A stretch of 64,000 nt of DNA from Thalassospira indica (GCF_003403095.1 NZ_CP031555.1:3054501-3118500), one strand, 5' to 3'. Positions 8,394 through 17,616 are shown, numbered from the stretch's first letter. Numbers and translations: made by a program. The notes: generated from the sequence alone by a model not told the origin.

Positions 8394-8406
8394 TGAGGAT
8401 TCCTCA
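8394..8406. promoter_or_regulatory. 13-bp palindrome, probable LysR-type T-N11-A box
   Basis: TGAGGA-T-TCCTCA is a perfect inverted repeat with the T-N11-A form of LysR-family sites. It lies between the divergent small hypothetical gene and the LysR gene, 34 bp before the former's ATG and 96 bp before the latter's. The same 13 bases form the core of the operator at 1869-1881. Confidence 0.5.
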
Positions 8407-8501
8407 TTAATTAATCAAACGAGAAGATTTAATCTTATTCATTAGAAAAACTCATAGATATCTAGCGCCCGGCTTTGCGGCCAACAGGAAAGAGACCGGC
8501 G

Positions 8502-9401
8502 ATGAATTCCCCGACCAATGCAATTCATAATCTTGATCTCGACCTTGCACGGACCTTTGTCGCGATCTGCGAAACGGGTAACTTTTCACGTGCGGCTGAA
8601 AAGGTTCATCGCAGCGCTTCTGCCATCAGCCTTCAGGTCAAAAAACTTGAAACCATGGTCGGACGCGAATTGTTTAAACGCGAAACCCGCAAGGTCACCA
8701 TGACCGAGGATGGCGAGGTTTTGCTGGGCTATGCGCGACGTTTGCTGAAACTCAATGACGAGGCGATGTCGCATTTCCATACCCCTGAATTTTCCGGCAC
8801 CGTGCGGCTGGGTGTGCCCAATGACACCGGTATTGTCGCCATTCCCGAAATCCTCAGACGGTTTGCACAAACCCATCCGCATGTGGATATCGACGTCCAT
8901 CTCGGTCCGACCCGGACGTTGCGTCAACAGATTGACAAAGGTGATCTCGATATCGCGGTCTTCAGCTTTGATGCGGAGCTTGATCGTCAAGCACCGATCC
9001 ATTCCGAACCGTTGGTGTGGCTGGGTGCGCGCCATGGCAGTGCGATTGACAAGCGCCCCCTGCCCGTTTCAATGGCCGAACCGGGTTGCTACTGGCGGAC
9101 CATGGCATTGAAGGCGCTTGATGATGCCGGGGTAAATTACCGCATCGCCTATACCAGCGAGTTTTGCCAGGCACAGATTGCCGCCGTGCGTGCCGATCTG
9201 GCGATTGCGCCGCTACCGATCAGTGTGATTTCAGACGATCTGGTGCATCTTGGCCCGGCGCACGGCCTGCCGGAAATCGGCGAATACCGCATGACCCTTG
9301 CCAAACGCGATGGCCATGGCGCGGTCGAGGAGGCATTGGCCGAACATGTCGTTGCCGGGTTCCGCAAGATTTCCGAACGCGGCATGCGAGTGTTTGCCTG
9401 A
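8502..9401 (+). CDS. LysR-family transcriptional regulator
   Basis: 299 residues. The N-terminal winged helix-turn-helix is typical: LDLARTFVAICETGNFSRAA, then SASAISLQVKKLE and FKRETRKVTMTEDG. Residues ~95-290 form a periplasmic-binding-protein-like effector domain (GTVRLGVPNDTGIVAIPEIL...). The ATG at 8502 has AGGAAAGAG upstream; a TTG at 8475 is in frame but less likely. Its closest neighbours are the divergent small gene and, downstream on the same strand, the liv transporter. Either may be a target, since T-N11-A palindromes sit in both intergenic regions. Confidence 0.9.
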   Translation: MNSPTNAIHNLDLDLARTFVAICETGNFSRAAEKVHRSASAISLQVKKLETMVGRELFKRETRKVTMTEDGEVLLGYARRLLKLNDEAMSHFHTPEFSGTVRLGVPNDTGIVAIPEILRRFAQTHPHVDIDVHLGPTRTLRQQIDKGDLDIAVFSFDAELDRQAPIHSEPLVWLGARHGSAIDKRPLPVSMAEPGCYWRTMALKALDDAGVNYRIAYTSEFCQAQIAAVRADLAIAPLPISVISDDLVHLGPAHGLPEIGEYRMTLAKRDGHGAVEEALAEHVVAGFRKISERGMRVFA

Positions 9402-9558
9402 TCACCCGGGCATCAAAGCCCCTTGCTGTGCCCCACATCCAGCGGCCATTGCTCACCGTGACATCACGCAATCACAGGTGTGAACTCAGCCACACCTGCG
9501 CCCGTCCGTTTGATCGCGAAACCTGCCGCAACCCGCCCCATATGCAAGAGCGATTTTG

Positions 9559-9605
9559 TAACTTAAAGTTAAGAAACTGGAAACGCGTTGTGTTTTCTGT
9601 ATACT
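9559..9605 (+). promoter_or_regulatory. Candidate operator and -10 element upstream of the liv operon
   Basis: A palindrome TAACTT-A-AAGTTA at 9559-9571 has LysR-type T-N11-A form. It lies 28 bp upstream of TATACT (9600-9605), which resembles a -10 hexamer; no good -35 is visible, as expected for an activated promoter. The predicted transcript would begin about 40 bases before the SBP start codon. Confidence 0.35.
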
Positions 9606-9649
9606 GCCCCACGAATATAAAGGCCCAATAAAACAGGGAAGGCTACACT

Positions 9650-10846
9650 ATGGGAAAACTCTCTACCCTCCTCCTATCGGCTGCATTGTCCACGGCGATC
9701 ATTGGCGGTGCCGCTGCGCAGGAACAGGTAAAGATCGGCATGCTGCAAGGCTTCACCGGCCCGACGGAATCGCTCGTCAAGCCGATGGCTATGGGCGGTG
9801 AACTGGCCATCAAGGAAGTATCTGACAGCGGTCTTTTGCTGGGCGGGCGCGAGGTTGTGTCGGTACGCGGTGATAGCACCTGTATCGATGCTGCCGCGGC
9901 AACGGCTGCCGCCAACCGTTTGGTGACCTCTGATGGTGTTCACGGCATCAACGGTGCGACCTGTTCGGGTGCGACCACGGCCATCCTTAATAACGTTGTC
10001 CGCGCAAACGGCATCGTCATGATTTCGCCGTCGGCAACATCGCCGGCACTGTCGTCAATCGAGGATGACGGTTACTTCTTCCGTACTGCACCGTCGGATG
10101 CACGTCAGGGCCAGATCATCGCAGATGTTCTTGATCGCCGCGGCATCAAGTCGGCAGCACTGACTTATACCAACAACGATTATGGCAAGGGTCTTGCCGA
10201 CGCCATTCAGGCTGCCTACGAAGCAAAAGGCGGCAAGATTACCGCTGTTGCAGCCCATGAAGACGGCAAAGCCGACTATTCTGCTGAAATCGGTACGCTG
10301 GCATCTGCAGGTGGTGAAGTGCTGATCGTTGCCGGTTATCTTGACCAGGGCGGCAAGGGCATCATTCAGGCATCGCTTGATACCGGTGCGTTTGAAAAGT
10401 TCGTTCTGCCGGACGGCATGGTCGGTGAAGCATTGACCGATAACTTCGGCGATGCGCTTGACGGCTCGATCGGCACCAACCCGGGCACCGATAGCCCGGG
10501 CGCAGGCATGCTGGCCGACCTGGCATCAGGCAAGGGCTTCAAGGGCGATGACCCCTATGTTCCAGAAGCTTATGATTCTTCTGCCCTGCTGCTGCTTGCC
10601 ATGCAGTCCGCAGGTTCGACCGACAGCGCGGTCTACAAAGACCACATTCTGAAAGTCGCCAATGCACCGGGTGAGAAAATCTATCCGGGCGAACTGGCCA
10701 AGGCGCTTCAGATTCTCGCTGATGGTGGTGACATTGACTATGTCGGTGGTACTGCGCTCGAACTGATTGAGCCGGGCGAGTCCGCTGGTAGCTTCCGTGA
10801 AACGGAAATCAAGGGCGGCAAGTGGGAAACGGAGATGTACCACTAA
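9650..10846 (+). CDS. ABC transporter substrate-binding protein, branched-chain amino acid (Liv/HAAT) type
   Basis: 398 residues with a signal peptide at residues 1-23 (cleaved after AAAQ). The mature protein has the type I periplasmic binding fold of the LivJ/LivK/AmiC family, starting VKIGMLQGFTGPTESLVKPM. It contains the ligand-loop region GATCSGATTAI and SPSATSPAL, and YTNNDYGKGLADA in the second lobe. It binds an amino acid or amide in the periplasm and delivers it to the LivHMGF complex encoded downstream. GGGAAGG lies nine bases before the ATG. A stable hairpin follows the gene, which may raise its level relative to the other subunits. The true ligand cannot be told; urea, amide or leucine-type ligands are all possible in this family. 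Confidence 0.9.
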   Translation: MGKLSTLLLSAALSTAIIGGAAAQEQVKIGMLQGFTGPTESLVKPMAMGGELAIKEVSDSGLLLGGREVVSVRGDSTCIDAAAATAAANRLVTSDGVHGINGATCSGATTAILNNVVRANGIVMISPSATSPALSSIEDDGYFFRTAPSDARQGQIIADVLDRRGIKSAALTYTNNDYGKGLADAIQAAYEAKGGKITAVAAHEDGKADYSAEIGTLASAGGEVLIVAGYLDQGGKGIIQASLDTGAFEKFVLPDGMVGEALTDNFGDALDGSIGTNPGTDSPGAGMLADLASGKGFKGDDPYVPEAYDSSALLLLAMQSAGSTDSAVYKDHILKVANAPGEKIYPGELAKALQILADGGDIDYVGGTALELIEPGESAGSFRETEIKGGKWETEMYH

Positions 10847-10876
10847 GCCGATCATCCTTTGATCACCAACGACGCT

Positions 10877-10910
10877 GGAACTGTCAGGGACTTCGGTCTC
10901 TGGCAGTTCC
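10877..10910 (+). terminator. UUCG hairpin after the SBP gene
   Basis: A 15-bp stem (GGAACTGTCAGGGAC with its complement, one G-U pair) is closed by a TTCG tetraloop. It lacks a strong T run, so it is more likely a partial terminator or 3' stabilising structure than a full stop. Similar hairpins between SBP and permease genes set unequal subunit levels. Confidence 0.6.
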
Positions 10911-10986
10911 TCTATTACCGGGCTTCATCATACCAATCGGCGAAGACACCCGGGACGGATAGAATGACAGGGGTCAAAAACTCCCA

Positions 10987-11769
10987 ATGATACGGGTTGA
11001 AAACATCGCCAAGAACTTTGGCGGCATTCAGGCGGTCGATGGCGTATCGCTCTCCATTGAAAAAGGCTCCATAACCGGCCTGATCGGGCCGAACGGTGCG
11101 GGAAAAACAACACTCTTCAATATTATCGCGGGCGTTTTTCCGCCGTCATCGGGGAAAATATTCCTTGATAATGAAGATGTTACCCACCTTGAGCCGCACG
11201 AACTTTTCCACAAAGGCCTTTTGCGTACCTTCCAGATTGCGCACGAATTCTCGACACTGAGCGTGCTGGATAATCTGATGGTGGTTCCCGGCGAACAACC
11301 GGGCGAACAACTGCGCCATAGCTGGTTTAACTATTCACGCGTCAAAGAGATCGAGGCCAAAAACTACGAGCGCGCGCTTGAAGTTATTGATTTCCTTGAG
11401 ATTGACCACATCAAGCATGAGTTGGCCGGCAATCTTTCGGGTGGTCAGAAGAAGCTTCTTGAACTGGGTCGAACCATGATGGTCGAGCCGAAGATTGTCT
11501 TCCTCGACGAAGTTGGTGCGGGCGTGAACCGTACGTTGCTCAATACCATTGCGACCTCGATCAAGCGCCTTAATGAAGAGCGCGGCTATACATTTTGTTT
11601 GATCGAGCATGACATGGACTTCATTGCGCGGCTGTGTGACCCGGTGATCGTCATGGCGGAGGGCAAACTCCTGACGCAAGGGACGATCGAAGAGGTCAAG
11701 AATAACGAGGAGGTCATCGAGGCGTATCTCGGCACAGGTCGCAAGCATGAACGGAAGGTACCGTCATGA
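10987..11769 (+). CDS. livG: Branched-chain amino acid type ABC transporter ATPase, LivG
   Basis: 260 residues. All ABC ATPase motifs are present: Walker A GPNGAGKTTL near residue 37, the signature LSGGQKKLLELGR, Walker B IVFLDEVGAGVN and the His switch in LIEHDMDF. The length and the C-terminal segment match LivG. It powers uptake together with LivF on the cytoplasmic face of LivHM. It ends in an ATGA overlap with livF. Confidence 0.92.
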   Translation: MIRVENIAKNFGGIQAVDGVSLSIEKGSITGLIGPNGAGKTTLFNIIAGVFPPSSGKIFLDNEDVTHLEPHELFHKGLLRTFQIAHEFSTLSVLDNLMVVPGEQPGEQLRHSWFNYSRVKEIEAKNYERALEVIDFLEIDHIKHELAGNLSGGQKKLLELGRTMMVEPKIVFLDEVGAGVNRTLLNTIATSIKRLNEERGYTFCLIEHDMDFIARLCDPVIVMAEGKLLTQGTIEEVKNNEEVIEAYLGTGRKHERKVPS

Positions 11770-12472
11770 GTTTTCTGAGCGCAACCGGTATGACCGGCGG
11801 CTATGGCGGCAGTGACATCCTGCATGACTGCACCATCACCGTCGAAAAAGGCGAGATTGCTGTCGTTGTCGGCCCCAATGGTGCGGGCAAATCAACAGCC
11901 ATGAAGGCGGTGTTCGGGATGCTGAACCTGCGTGAAGGGTCGGTCGTTCTGGATGGCAAGGATATTACCAACCTTGCCCCGCAGGAACGCGTGCCAGAGG
12001 GCATGGGCTTTGTTCCGCAGAACCGCAACGTTTTCGTTTCCATGACGGTGGAAGAAAACCTCGATATGGGGCCTTCATCCGCAAAGACGACGGGATTGAG
12101 GAAACCAAGCAACAGATTTTCGATCTGTTTCCAATTCTTGGCGAAAAACGCAACCAACCCGCAGGTGAGCTTTCCGGTGGTCAGCGTCAGCAGGTTGCCG
12201 TTGGCAGGGCGCTGATGACGCGGCCCAAACTCCTGATGCTTGATGAACCGACGGCGGGTGTCTCGCCGATCGTGATGGATGAACTGTTTGACAAGATTCT
12301 GGAAGTCGCCAAAACCGGCGTCGCCATCCTGATGGTCGAACAGAATGCCCGTCAGGCCCTGGAGATCGCCGATCACGGTTTCGTTCTGGTACAGGGACGC
12401 AACCGGTTCACCGATACGGGCGAAGCCCTTCTCGCCAACGAAGAAGTCCGCCGGTCCTTCCTGGGCGGATAA
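11766..12472 (+). pseudogene. livF: ABC transporter ATPase LivF, frame broken by one base
   Basis: The first 100 residues are a normal LivF start with Walker A GPNGAGKSTA. At ENLDMG the frame goes wrong at a run of four G (12068-12071) and reads nonsense to a stop at 12215. Adding one G restores a continuous reading: AFIRKDDGIEETKQQIF, then ELSGGQRQQVAVGRALM, Walker B LLMLDEPTAGVSP and the His of MVEQNA, ending at 12472. The repaired protein has 235 residues, the usual LivF length. All motifs are intact, so either the loss is very recent or it is a sequencing error in a G tract. A transporter lacking LivF should not work, so the error explanation is attractive. Confidence 0.88.
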
Positions 12473-12484
12473 ATGGGGTATTGA

Positions 12485-13495
12485 ATGGAAATCCTTAACG
12501 CACTTGCGCTGTTTGCCAATTTTGTGGTCGTTCCAGCGACTGCCTATGGTGCGCAGCTCGCCCTTGGGGCGCTTGGCGTCACACTTATTTTCGGCATTCT
12601 GCGGTTTGCCAACTTCGCACATGGCGAGTTGATGTCATTCGGGGCCATGATCACGATCCTGGTCACCTGGTTCCTGCAGAATATGGGTGTTTCTATCGCC
12701 CCGTTCCCGACCGCCCTTTTGGCCCTGCCAATTGGTGTTCTGGCGACAATCAGCATGGCCCTTGTGATGGATCGGATGGTTTTCCGGTTCTATCGCAAGC
12801 AACGCTCCAACCCGATTGTGTTTGCCATCGTTTCGGTCGGGGTGATGTTCCTGATTGCCGGTATCATCCGTATCGTCATTGGCCCGGCTGATCAAAGCTT
12901 TGCCGATGGGCAGCGCTTTATCATCGGCGCATTTGACAGCCGCAAGGCCCTTGGCGTTGATGAAGGCATTGCGATCAAACAAAGCCAGTTGATCACCGTG
13001 GTTGTTACGGCCGTCGTTGTGGCCTGGCTGTTCTGGTTCTTGCAAAAAACCCGTTCGGGCAAGGCAATGCGCGCCTATTCCGATGATGAGGATCTGGCAC
13101 TGCTTTCGGGGATCAACCCGGAACGCGTTGTCATGATCTGCTGGGTCATTGCCGCCGCACTGGCCGCCATCGCCGGTACGCTTTATGGCCTTGATAAGAC
13201 CTATAAGCCGTTCATCTTCTTGCAGATTTTGCTGCCGATCTTTGCTGCCACCATTCTGGGCGGCATCGGACAGCCGGTTGGCGCGATCCTTGGCGCGTTC
13301 ATTGTTGCCTTTTCCGAGGTGACGGTAACCTATGCGTTCAAGAAGTTCCTTGCCTATCTCGGCCCGGCTGACTGGGCACCGGATGGGCTAGTGCAGTTGC
13401 TGTCGACGGATTACAAGTTTGCGGTCTCCTTCATCATTCTGGTCGCGGTTCTTCTGATCCGTCCGACCGGTATTATTCGTGGGAAAGTAATATGA
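12485..13495 (+). CDS. livH: Branched-chain amino acid type ABC permease, LivH
   Basis: 336 residues with about eight to nine transmembrane helices. The LivH hallmark ILRFANFAHGELMSFGAM lies near residue 40, and GGIGQPVGAILGAF near residue 259. It forms the inner-membrane channel with LivM. It follows livF closely and overlaps livM by four bases (ATGA). Confidence 0.93.
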   Translation: MEILNALALFANFVVVPATAYGAQLALGALGVTLIFGILRFANFAHGELMSFGAMITILVTWFLQNMGVSIAPFPTALLALPIGVLATISMALVMDRMVFRFYRKQRSNPIVFAIVSVGVMFLIAGIIRIVIGPADQSFADGQRFIIGAFDSRKALGVDEGIAIKQSQLITVVVTAVVVAWLFWFLQKTRSGKAMRAYSDDEDLALLSGINPERVVMICWVIAAALAAIAGTLYGLDKTYKPFIFLQILLPIFAATILGGIGQPVGAILGAFIVAFSEVTVTYAFKKFLAYLGPADWAPDGLVQLLSTDYKFAVSFIILVAVLLIRPTGIIRGKVI

Positions 13496-14823
13496 CGAAG
13501 AGAGTTGCGCTCCTATATGGCCTGATGTGCCTGGTGTTAATCGCGATCGGCTTTCTTCAAAGCTGGAACGTCGCCTTTGGCATCTTCAATCTTTGTGTGA
13601 TCTCGGCCGTAATGGCGCTTGGCGTTAATATGCAGTGGGGCTATGCCGGGCTGTTCAATGTCGGTGTCATGGGCTTTACTGCCCTCGGTGGCCTTACCGC
13701 AGTTCTGGTCTCGATGCCGCCTGTGGGCGAAGCTTGGGCCGCTGCCGGTGGGGATATTGCCCTGTCCTTGCTGAGCCTTGCTGCGACCATCGTTGCGGTC
13801 ATCTACGCCCGCCGCTTTGTGCACCCGGCATTGAAGCTTCCGGTCACGCTTGTTCTTTTGCTCGTAGGCTATTTCCTGATCGGGGTGTTCTTTGGACCGG
13901 CGACCGATGCGATTGAAAGTATCGATCCGGCACTTAGCGGTTATCTTGGTGGTGCGGGTTTGCCCGTGCTTGTCGCATGGCCGCTTGCCGGTCTGGTGGC
14001 CGCTGGTGCGGGCTGGCTGATCGGGCGTATCGCGCTTGGCCTTCGGGCAGATTATCTGGCGATTGCAACGCTTGGCATTTCCGAGATCATCATTGCGATC
14101 ATCAAATACGAAGAGTGGTTGTCACGTGGCGTTAAAAACGTCACCGGCATTCCGCGCCCGGTGCCCTATGAGGTCGACCTGATCGAAAGCGAATGGTTCA
14201 TCAATCTTGCGCACTTCTTTGGCGCGAACGAGGTTTCCGATGCCGCCGGCCTGTTCGTCAAGCTGTGCTATGCGGTGCTGTTTGTCGTCGTGCTGGCGAT
14301 CATCATGTGGTTTGCCGAACGTGCACTGAAGTCCCCATGGGGCCGTATGATGCGCGCCATCCGTGACAACCGCGATGCGGCGGCCGCAATGGGCAAGGAT
14401 GTCAAACGCCGCCATTTGCAGACCTTTGTTCTGGGCTGTGCGGTGTGCGGCATTGCCGGTGCGATGCTGACCACACTTGACGGTCAGTTGACACCGACCA
14501 GTTACATCCCGCTACGCTATACCTTCCTGATCTGGGTGATGGTGATCCTGGGTGGCTCGGGCAACAATTGGGGCTCGATCCTGGGTGGGTTCATCATCTG
14601 GTTCCTGTGGGTCGAGGCAGAGCCGTTTGGCAACTGGTTCATGTCAACGATCACCGCCCCGCTTGGCGATGATTCAGCATTGGCCCAGCATCTGGTCGCC
14701 GGTGCGGCCTATATGCGGTATCTGATGATGGGGGCGATCCTGTTGATTGTGATGCGGTTTGCGCCAAAGGGCTTGATCCCCGAGGCGACCAATCGATCAA
14801 CAGCCATGACACGGTCTTCCTGA
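13492..14823 (+). CDS. livM: Branched-chain amino acid type ABC permease, LivM
   Basis: 443 residues, hydrophobic, about ten helices. Family features include GVNMQWGYAGLFNVGVMGF near residue 40, ALGLRADYLAIATLGISEII in the middle, and the cytoplasmic loop with SPWGRMMRAIRDN that contacts the ATPases. It is the second permease of the Liv complex and the last gene of the operon, followed by a strong terminator. Confidence 0.93.
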   Translation: MTKRVALLYGLMCLVLIAIGFLQSWNVAFGIFNLCVISAVMALGVNMQWGYAGLFNVGVMGFTALGGLTAVLVSMPPVGEAWAAAGGDIALSLLSLAATIVAVIYARRFVHPALKLPVTLVLLLVGYFLIGVFFGPATDAIESIDPALSGYLGGAGLPVLVAWPLAGLVAAGAGWLIGRIALGLRADYLAIATLGISEIIIAIIKYEEWLSRGVKNVTGIPRPVPYEVDLIESEWFINLAHFFGANEVSDAAGLFVKLCYAVLFVVVLAIIMWFAERALKSPWGRMMRAIRDNRDAAAAMGKDVKRRHLQTFVLGCAVCGIAGAMLTTLDGQLTPTSYIPLRYTFLIWVMVILGGSGNNWGSILGGFIIWFLWVEAEPFGNWFMSTITAPLGDDSALAQHLVAGAAYMRYLMMGAILLIVMRFAPKGLIPEATNRSTAMTRSS

Positions 14824-14840
14824 CCAAGAATATCAAACAG

Positions 14841-14877
14841 GGGCGGATACGGTGCAGTATCCGCCCTTCGTCTTTTT
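14841..14877 (+). terminator. Rho-independent terminator of the liv operon
   Basis: A perfect 10-bp stem GGGCGGATAC / GTATCCGCCC with a six-base loop, followed by TTCGTCTTTTT. It lies 18 bases after the livM stop. Confidence 0.88.
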
Positions 14878-15048
14878 ATGCGTCGAACGTTCCCTGAAAA
14901 TCAGAAAAACACCGCAAGAACGTGAAAGCCAGATGGCGCTTGTTGTGGCCTATTGGCAGGCACGGATGTGCCCCATTATATCCCAAAGCCCCTGATTGGT
15001 CCCCGCGCGCCACCAAATCTTTGCGCACGTGCTGTTTTGAAAGCCCCG

Positions 15049-15960
15049 ATGATGACTGCCCTTTTATTCGTGATCGTCACCGCCTGCTGGGGATTTACCT
15101 GGTATGCAATCAAACTTCAGATCGGACCGATCCCGGTTGAAATTTCGATCTTCTATCGTTTTGCGCTGGCAGCAGCTGTGCTGTGCGGGTTCCTGTTGCT
15201 GACCCGCAAATGGCGGCCGGTGCCTTGGCAGGCCCATCCATGGATCGTGCTTTTGGGCTGCGGGCTTTTTGGCATCAACTTTATCCTGATGTATTCGGCA
15301 ACCGGCTATATCGCCAGTGGCATTGTTGCCGTCATCTTCACCACCTCGACCATTTTCAACGCGCTGGGCAACTGGGCCTTTTATGGCAACCGCCCCGGTT
15401 TGCGCTTTGTCATTGGTGCGGCGTTTGGACTGGCTGGCATTGTCTGTTTGTTTGCCAATCAGATCTACGCCCTGTCGCATAATGCCGATGCGATCACTGG
15501 CATGCTGTTCGCGCTTGGCGGTACAGCGGTGTTTAGCTGCGGCAACATGGTATCGGTCAAGCTCAACCGCATGGGCATCCCCAACCGCGATGCGGTTGCG
15601 CGTGGCATGGTCTATGGCACCATCCTGCTGTTCATCTTTGCCATGCTGCGCGGCCAGACGCCGGTGATGCCGACAGAGCCGCTTTATATCGGTGGATTGC
15701 TGTACCTTGCCATTCCGGGATCGGTCGTGGCCTTTATCGCCTATCTGGCACTGGTCAACCGGGTTGGTGCGGGCCGCGCAGCCTATGTCACCGTCCTGTT
15801 CCCGGTTGTGGCCCTGACGGTCTCAACCTTCCTTGAAGGCTATGTCTGGACGCCAATTGGCGCGACCGGCCTTGCGATGGTGTTGCTGGGCAACATCACG
15901 ATCTTTGCGCGGCTTCCAAAGTTCATTGGTATGAGGAATAAAACCCTCGCGGCGGAATAG
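15049..15960 (+). CDS. EamA/DMT-family transporter
   Basis: 303 residues with ten predicted transmembrane helices arranged as two EamA repeats, the drug/metabolite transporter layout. The first helix begins right after the chosen start (TALLFVIVTACWGFTWYAIK), with the family WG motif. The frame is open from 14953, but that extension is not membrane-like. The substrate is unknown; members export amino acids, nucleosides or other metabolites. A terminator follows directly, so it is probably transcribed alone. Confidence 0.85.
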   Translation: MMTALLFVIVTACWGFTWYAIKLQIGPIPVEISIFYRFALAAAVLCGFLLLTRKWRPVPWQAHPWIVLLGCGLFGINFILMYSATGYIASGIVAVIFTTSTIFNALGNWAFYGNRPGLRFVIGAAFGLAGIVCLFANQIYALSHNADAITGMLFALGGTAVFSCGNMVSVKLNRMGIPNRDAVARGMVYGTILLFIFAMLRGQTPVMPTEPLYIGGLLYLAIPGSVVAFIAYLALVNRVGAGRAAYVTVLFPVVALTVSTFLEGYVWTPIGATGLAMVLLGNITIFARLPKFIGMRNKTLAAE

Positions 15961-15982
15961 GACACCTGATTGTCTGATGATT

Positions 15983-16013
15983 AAAACGGGGCCGCTTGGG
16001 CCCCGTTTTTTTT
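15983..16013 (+). terminator. Rho-independent terminator
   Basis: A perfect 11-bp stem AAAACGGGGCC / GGCCCCGTTTT with a GCTTG loop and an eight-T run, just after the first EamA gene. Confidence 0.9.
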
Positions 16014-16102
16014 GATCCCACCTTCAGGTCCGAAACTGGCGAGCAGCAAAAAAACAATCCGCCTAATCTTCGTTGGTCACCAACAGATCGACGGAGCCTG
16101 CG

Positions 16103-17128
16103 ATGCTGCCCCATGAAAACACCACACGTTTGATATCGCTTGATATGGAACTGTCTTCCCGCCCGAAACATCGCGGTATTGATGGCCAAAGAAACCTCTC
16201 TACCGCAGGTGGCTTGCAGCCCAAGCAACCGCCCACCCAACCAATGGACCGCGTCAGCTGGTTGATGCTGATCTCACTATCGATCCTGTGGGGCGGCTCG
16301 TTTTTCTTTACCGAAATCGCGCTTGGCGATCTGCCGCCCCTGACGCTTGTGCTCTGCCGGGTCTCGATTGCGACCATGGTTCTGTGGTGGGTGGTATTGT
16401 TACGCGATATTGCCATCCCGCGTGATCCGAAATTCTGGGCGGGCGTTGCCGTGATGGGCGGGCTTAACAACCTGATACCCTTTTGCCTGATTGTCTGGAG
16501 CCAGACACAAATCACCAGCAGCCTTGCCGCGATCCTGAATGCCACCACCCCGCTCTTCACCCTAGTGATTGCCCATATCGCGACAGACAGCGAGAAGCTC
16601 ACCTTGCGCAAAATGATCGGTGTGCTGATCGGGTTTGGCGGCGTCATTGTGATTTTCGGCCTGCCGACATCGGCCAACAGCTTGGGCCTGCTTGCGCCGG
16701 GTGCCGTATTGCTTGCCGCGTTCAGCTATGGCTGTGCCGGGGTGTTTGGCAGACGTTTTGCCTCCACCCCGCCGATCCTGACCGCAGCCGGCATGACCAG
16801 CGCGTCGAGCCTCATGCTCCTGCCGCTGTCAATCATGATTGACCAGCCATGGCACCTGCCGGTTCCCACCACCAGCACCATCCTTGCCGTGCTCGGCTTT
16901 GCAACGCTCAGCACAGCACTCGCCTATATCCTTTATTTCGCGATCCTCAAGCGTGCCGGGGCAAGCAACCTGCTGCTTGTCACCTTCCTAATCCCGGTCA
17001 GTGCGATTTTGCTGGGGGTCGGCTTTCTGGGCGAAGTGCTTTTGGGGCAGCACATGATCGGAATGGTCGTGATTGGTGCTGGACTGGCGGTGATTGATGG
17101 GCGACTGGTGCGAAGGAAGAGCGGATAG
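16103..17128 (+). CDS. Second EamA/DMT-family transporter
   Basis: 341 residues from an ATG with GGAG six bases upstream. Membrane segments begin only at residue ~51 (WLMLISLSILWGGSFFFTEI), so the first ~47 residues would be a hydrophilic leader. An ATG at 16244 gives the more usual ~294 residues but has no ribosome binding site. Ten helices in two EamA repeats follow. Despite sitting next to the first EamA gene it is clearly divergent in sequence, and a terminator separates them, so this is not a recent duplication. Confidence 0.83.
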   Translation: MLPHENTTRLISLDMELSSRPKHRGIDGQRNLSTAGGLQPKQPPTQPMDRVSWLMLISLSILWGGSFFFTEIALGDLPPLTLVLCRVSIATMVLWWVVLLRDIAIPRDPKFWAGVAVMGGLNNLIPFCLIVWSQTQITSSLAAILNATTPLFTLVIAHIATDSEKLTLRKMIGVLIGFGGVIVIFGLPTSANSLGLLAPGAVLLAAFSYGCAGVFGRRFASTPPILTAAGMTSASSLMLLPLSIMIDQPWHLPVPTTSTILAVLGFATLSTALAYILYFAILKRAGASNLLLVTFLIPVSAILLGVGFLGEVLLGQHMIGMVVIGAGLAVIDGRLVRRKSG

Positions 17129-17142
17129 CAGCCACTCAGCCC

Positions 17143-17616
17143 TCAATCCGCGAGCATCTGCTCATAAACCACCCAGTCTGAGGCGTTTGCGATCTGGTCA
17201 TAAAGCCTGCGGGCGGTTGCGTTGTCTTCTGCGGTGATCCAGGTCAGTTTGAACCAGCCGCGATCACGGGCGACCTCGCCGAGCTTTGTCATCAGGCTAT
17301 TTGCCACGCCCGCGCCGCGGGCCTCGGGGGCGACGAAAAGGTCGTCGAGATGGCCGAACCAGCTGCCGGTCAGGGTTTCGGGCACTGCACGGTATTGCGC
17401 AAGGCCGACAACCTGCCCATCCTTGACGGCCAACAAGCATTCCATGGGGCCATCAGGATCAATGATCCAGCCCCAGGTGGTGTCGAGTGCGGATTCAGAA
17501 TCCACACAGCCATAAAACACCATATAGTCGCGAAACAAACCTTCCCAGGCATCCCGGTCATCACGGGTGGCGGGGCGTATTTCGATGTTATCGGTATTCA
17601 ATCTGCCATCTCCCAA
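17143..17616 (-). CDS. GNAT-family N-acetyltransferase
   Basis: About 157 residues covering one GNAT fold. The acetyl-CoA pyrophosphate loop is LFVAPEARGAGVANSLM (R/Q-x-x-G-x-G/A type), preceded by the GSWFGHLDDLFV strand and followed by LTWITAEDNATARRLYDQI. It transfers an acetyl group to an amine; the substrate is unknown. The start overlaps the end of the upstream diguanylate cyclase. The ATG at 17616 overlaps by 19 bases, and a TTG at 17601 with GGGAG upstream would nearly abut its stop. The two genes are therefore probably cotranscribed. Confidence 0.85.
   Translation of the reverse strand: MGDGRLNTDNIEIRPATRDDRDAWEGLFRDYMVFYGCVDSESALDTTWGWIIDPDGPMECLLAVKDGQVVGLAQYRAVPETLTGSWFGHLDDLFVAPEARGAGVANSLMTKLGEVARDRGWFKLTWITAEDNATARRLYDQIANASDWVVYEQMLAD

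Noticed and set aside
14953..17128. Recent tandem duplication of two EamA transporters
   Set aside because: The two proteins share only the family fold, and a strong terminator separates them.
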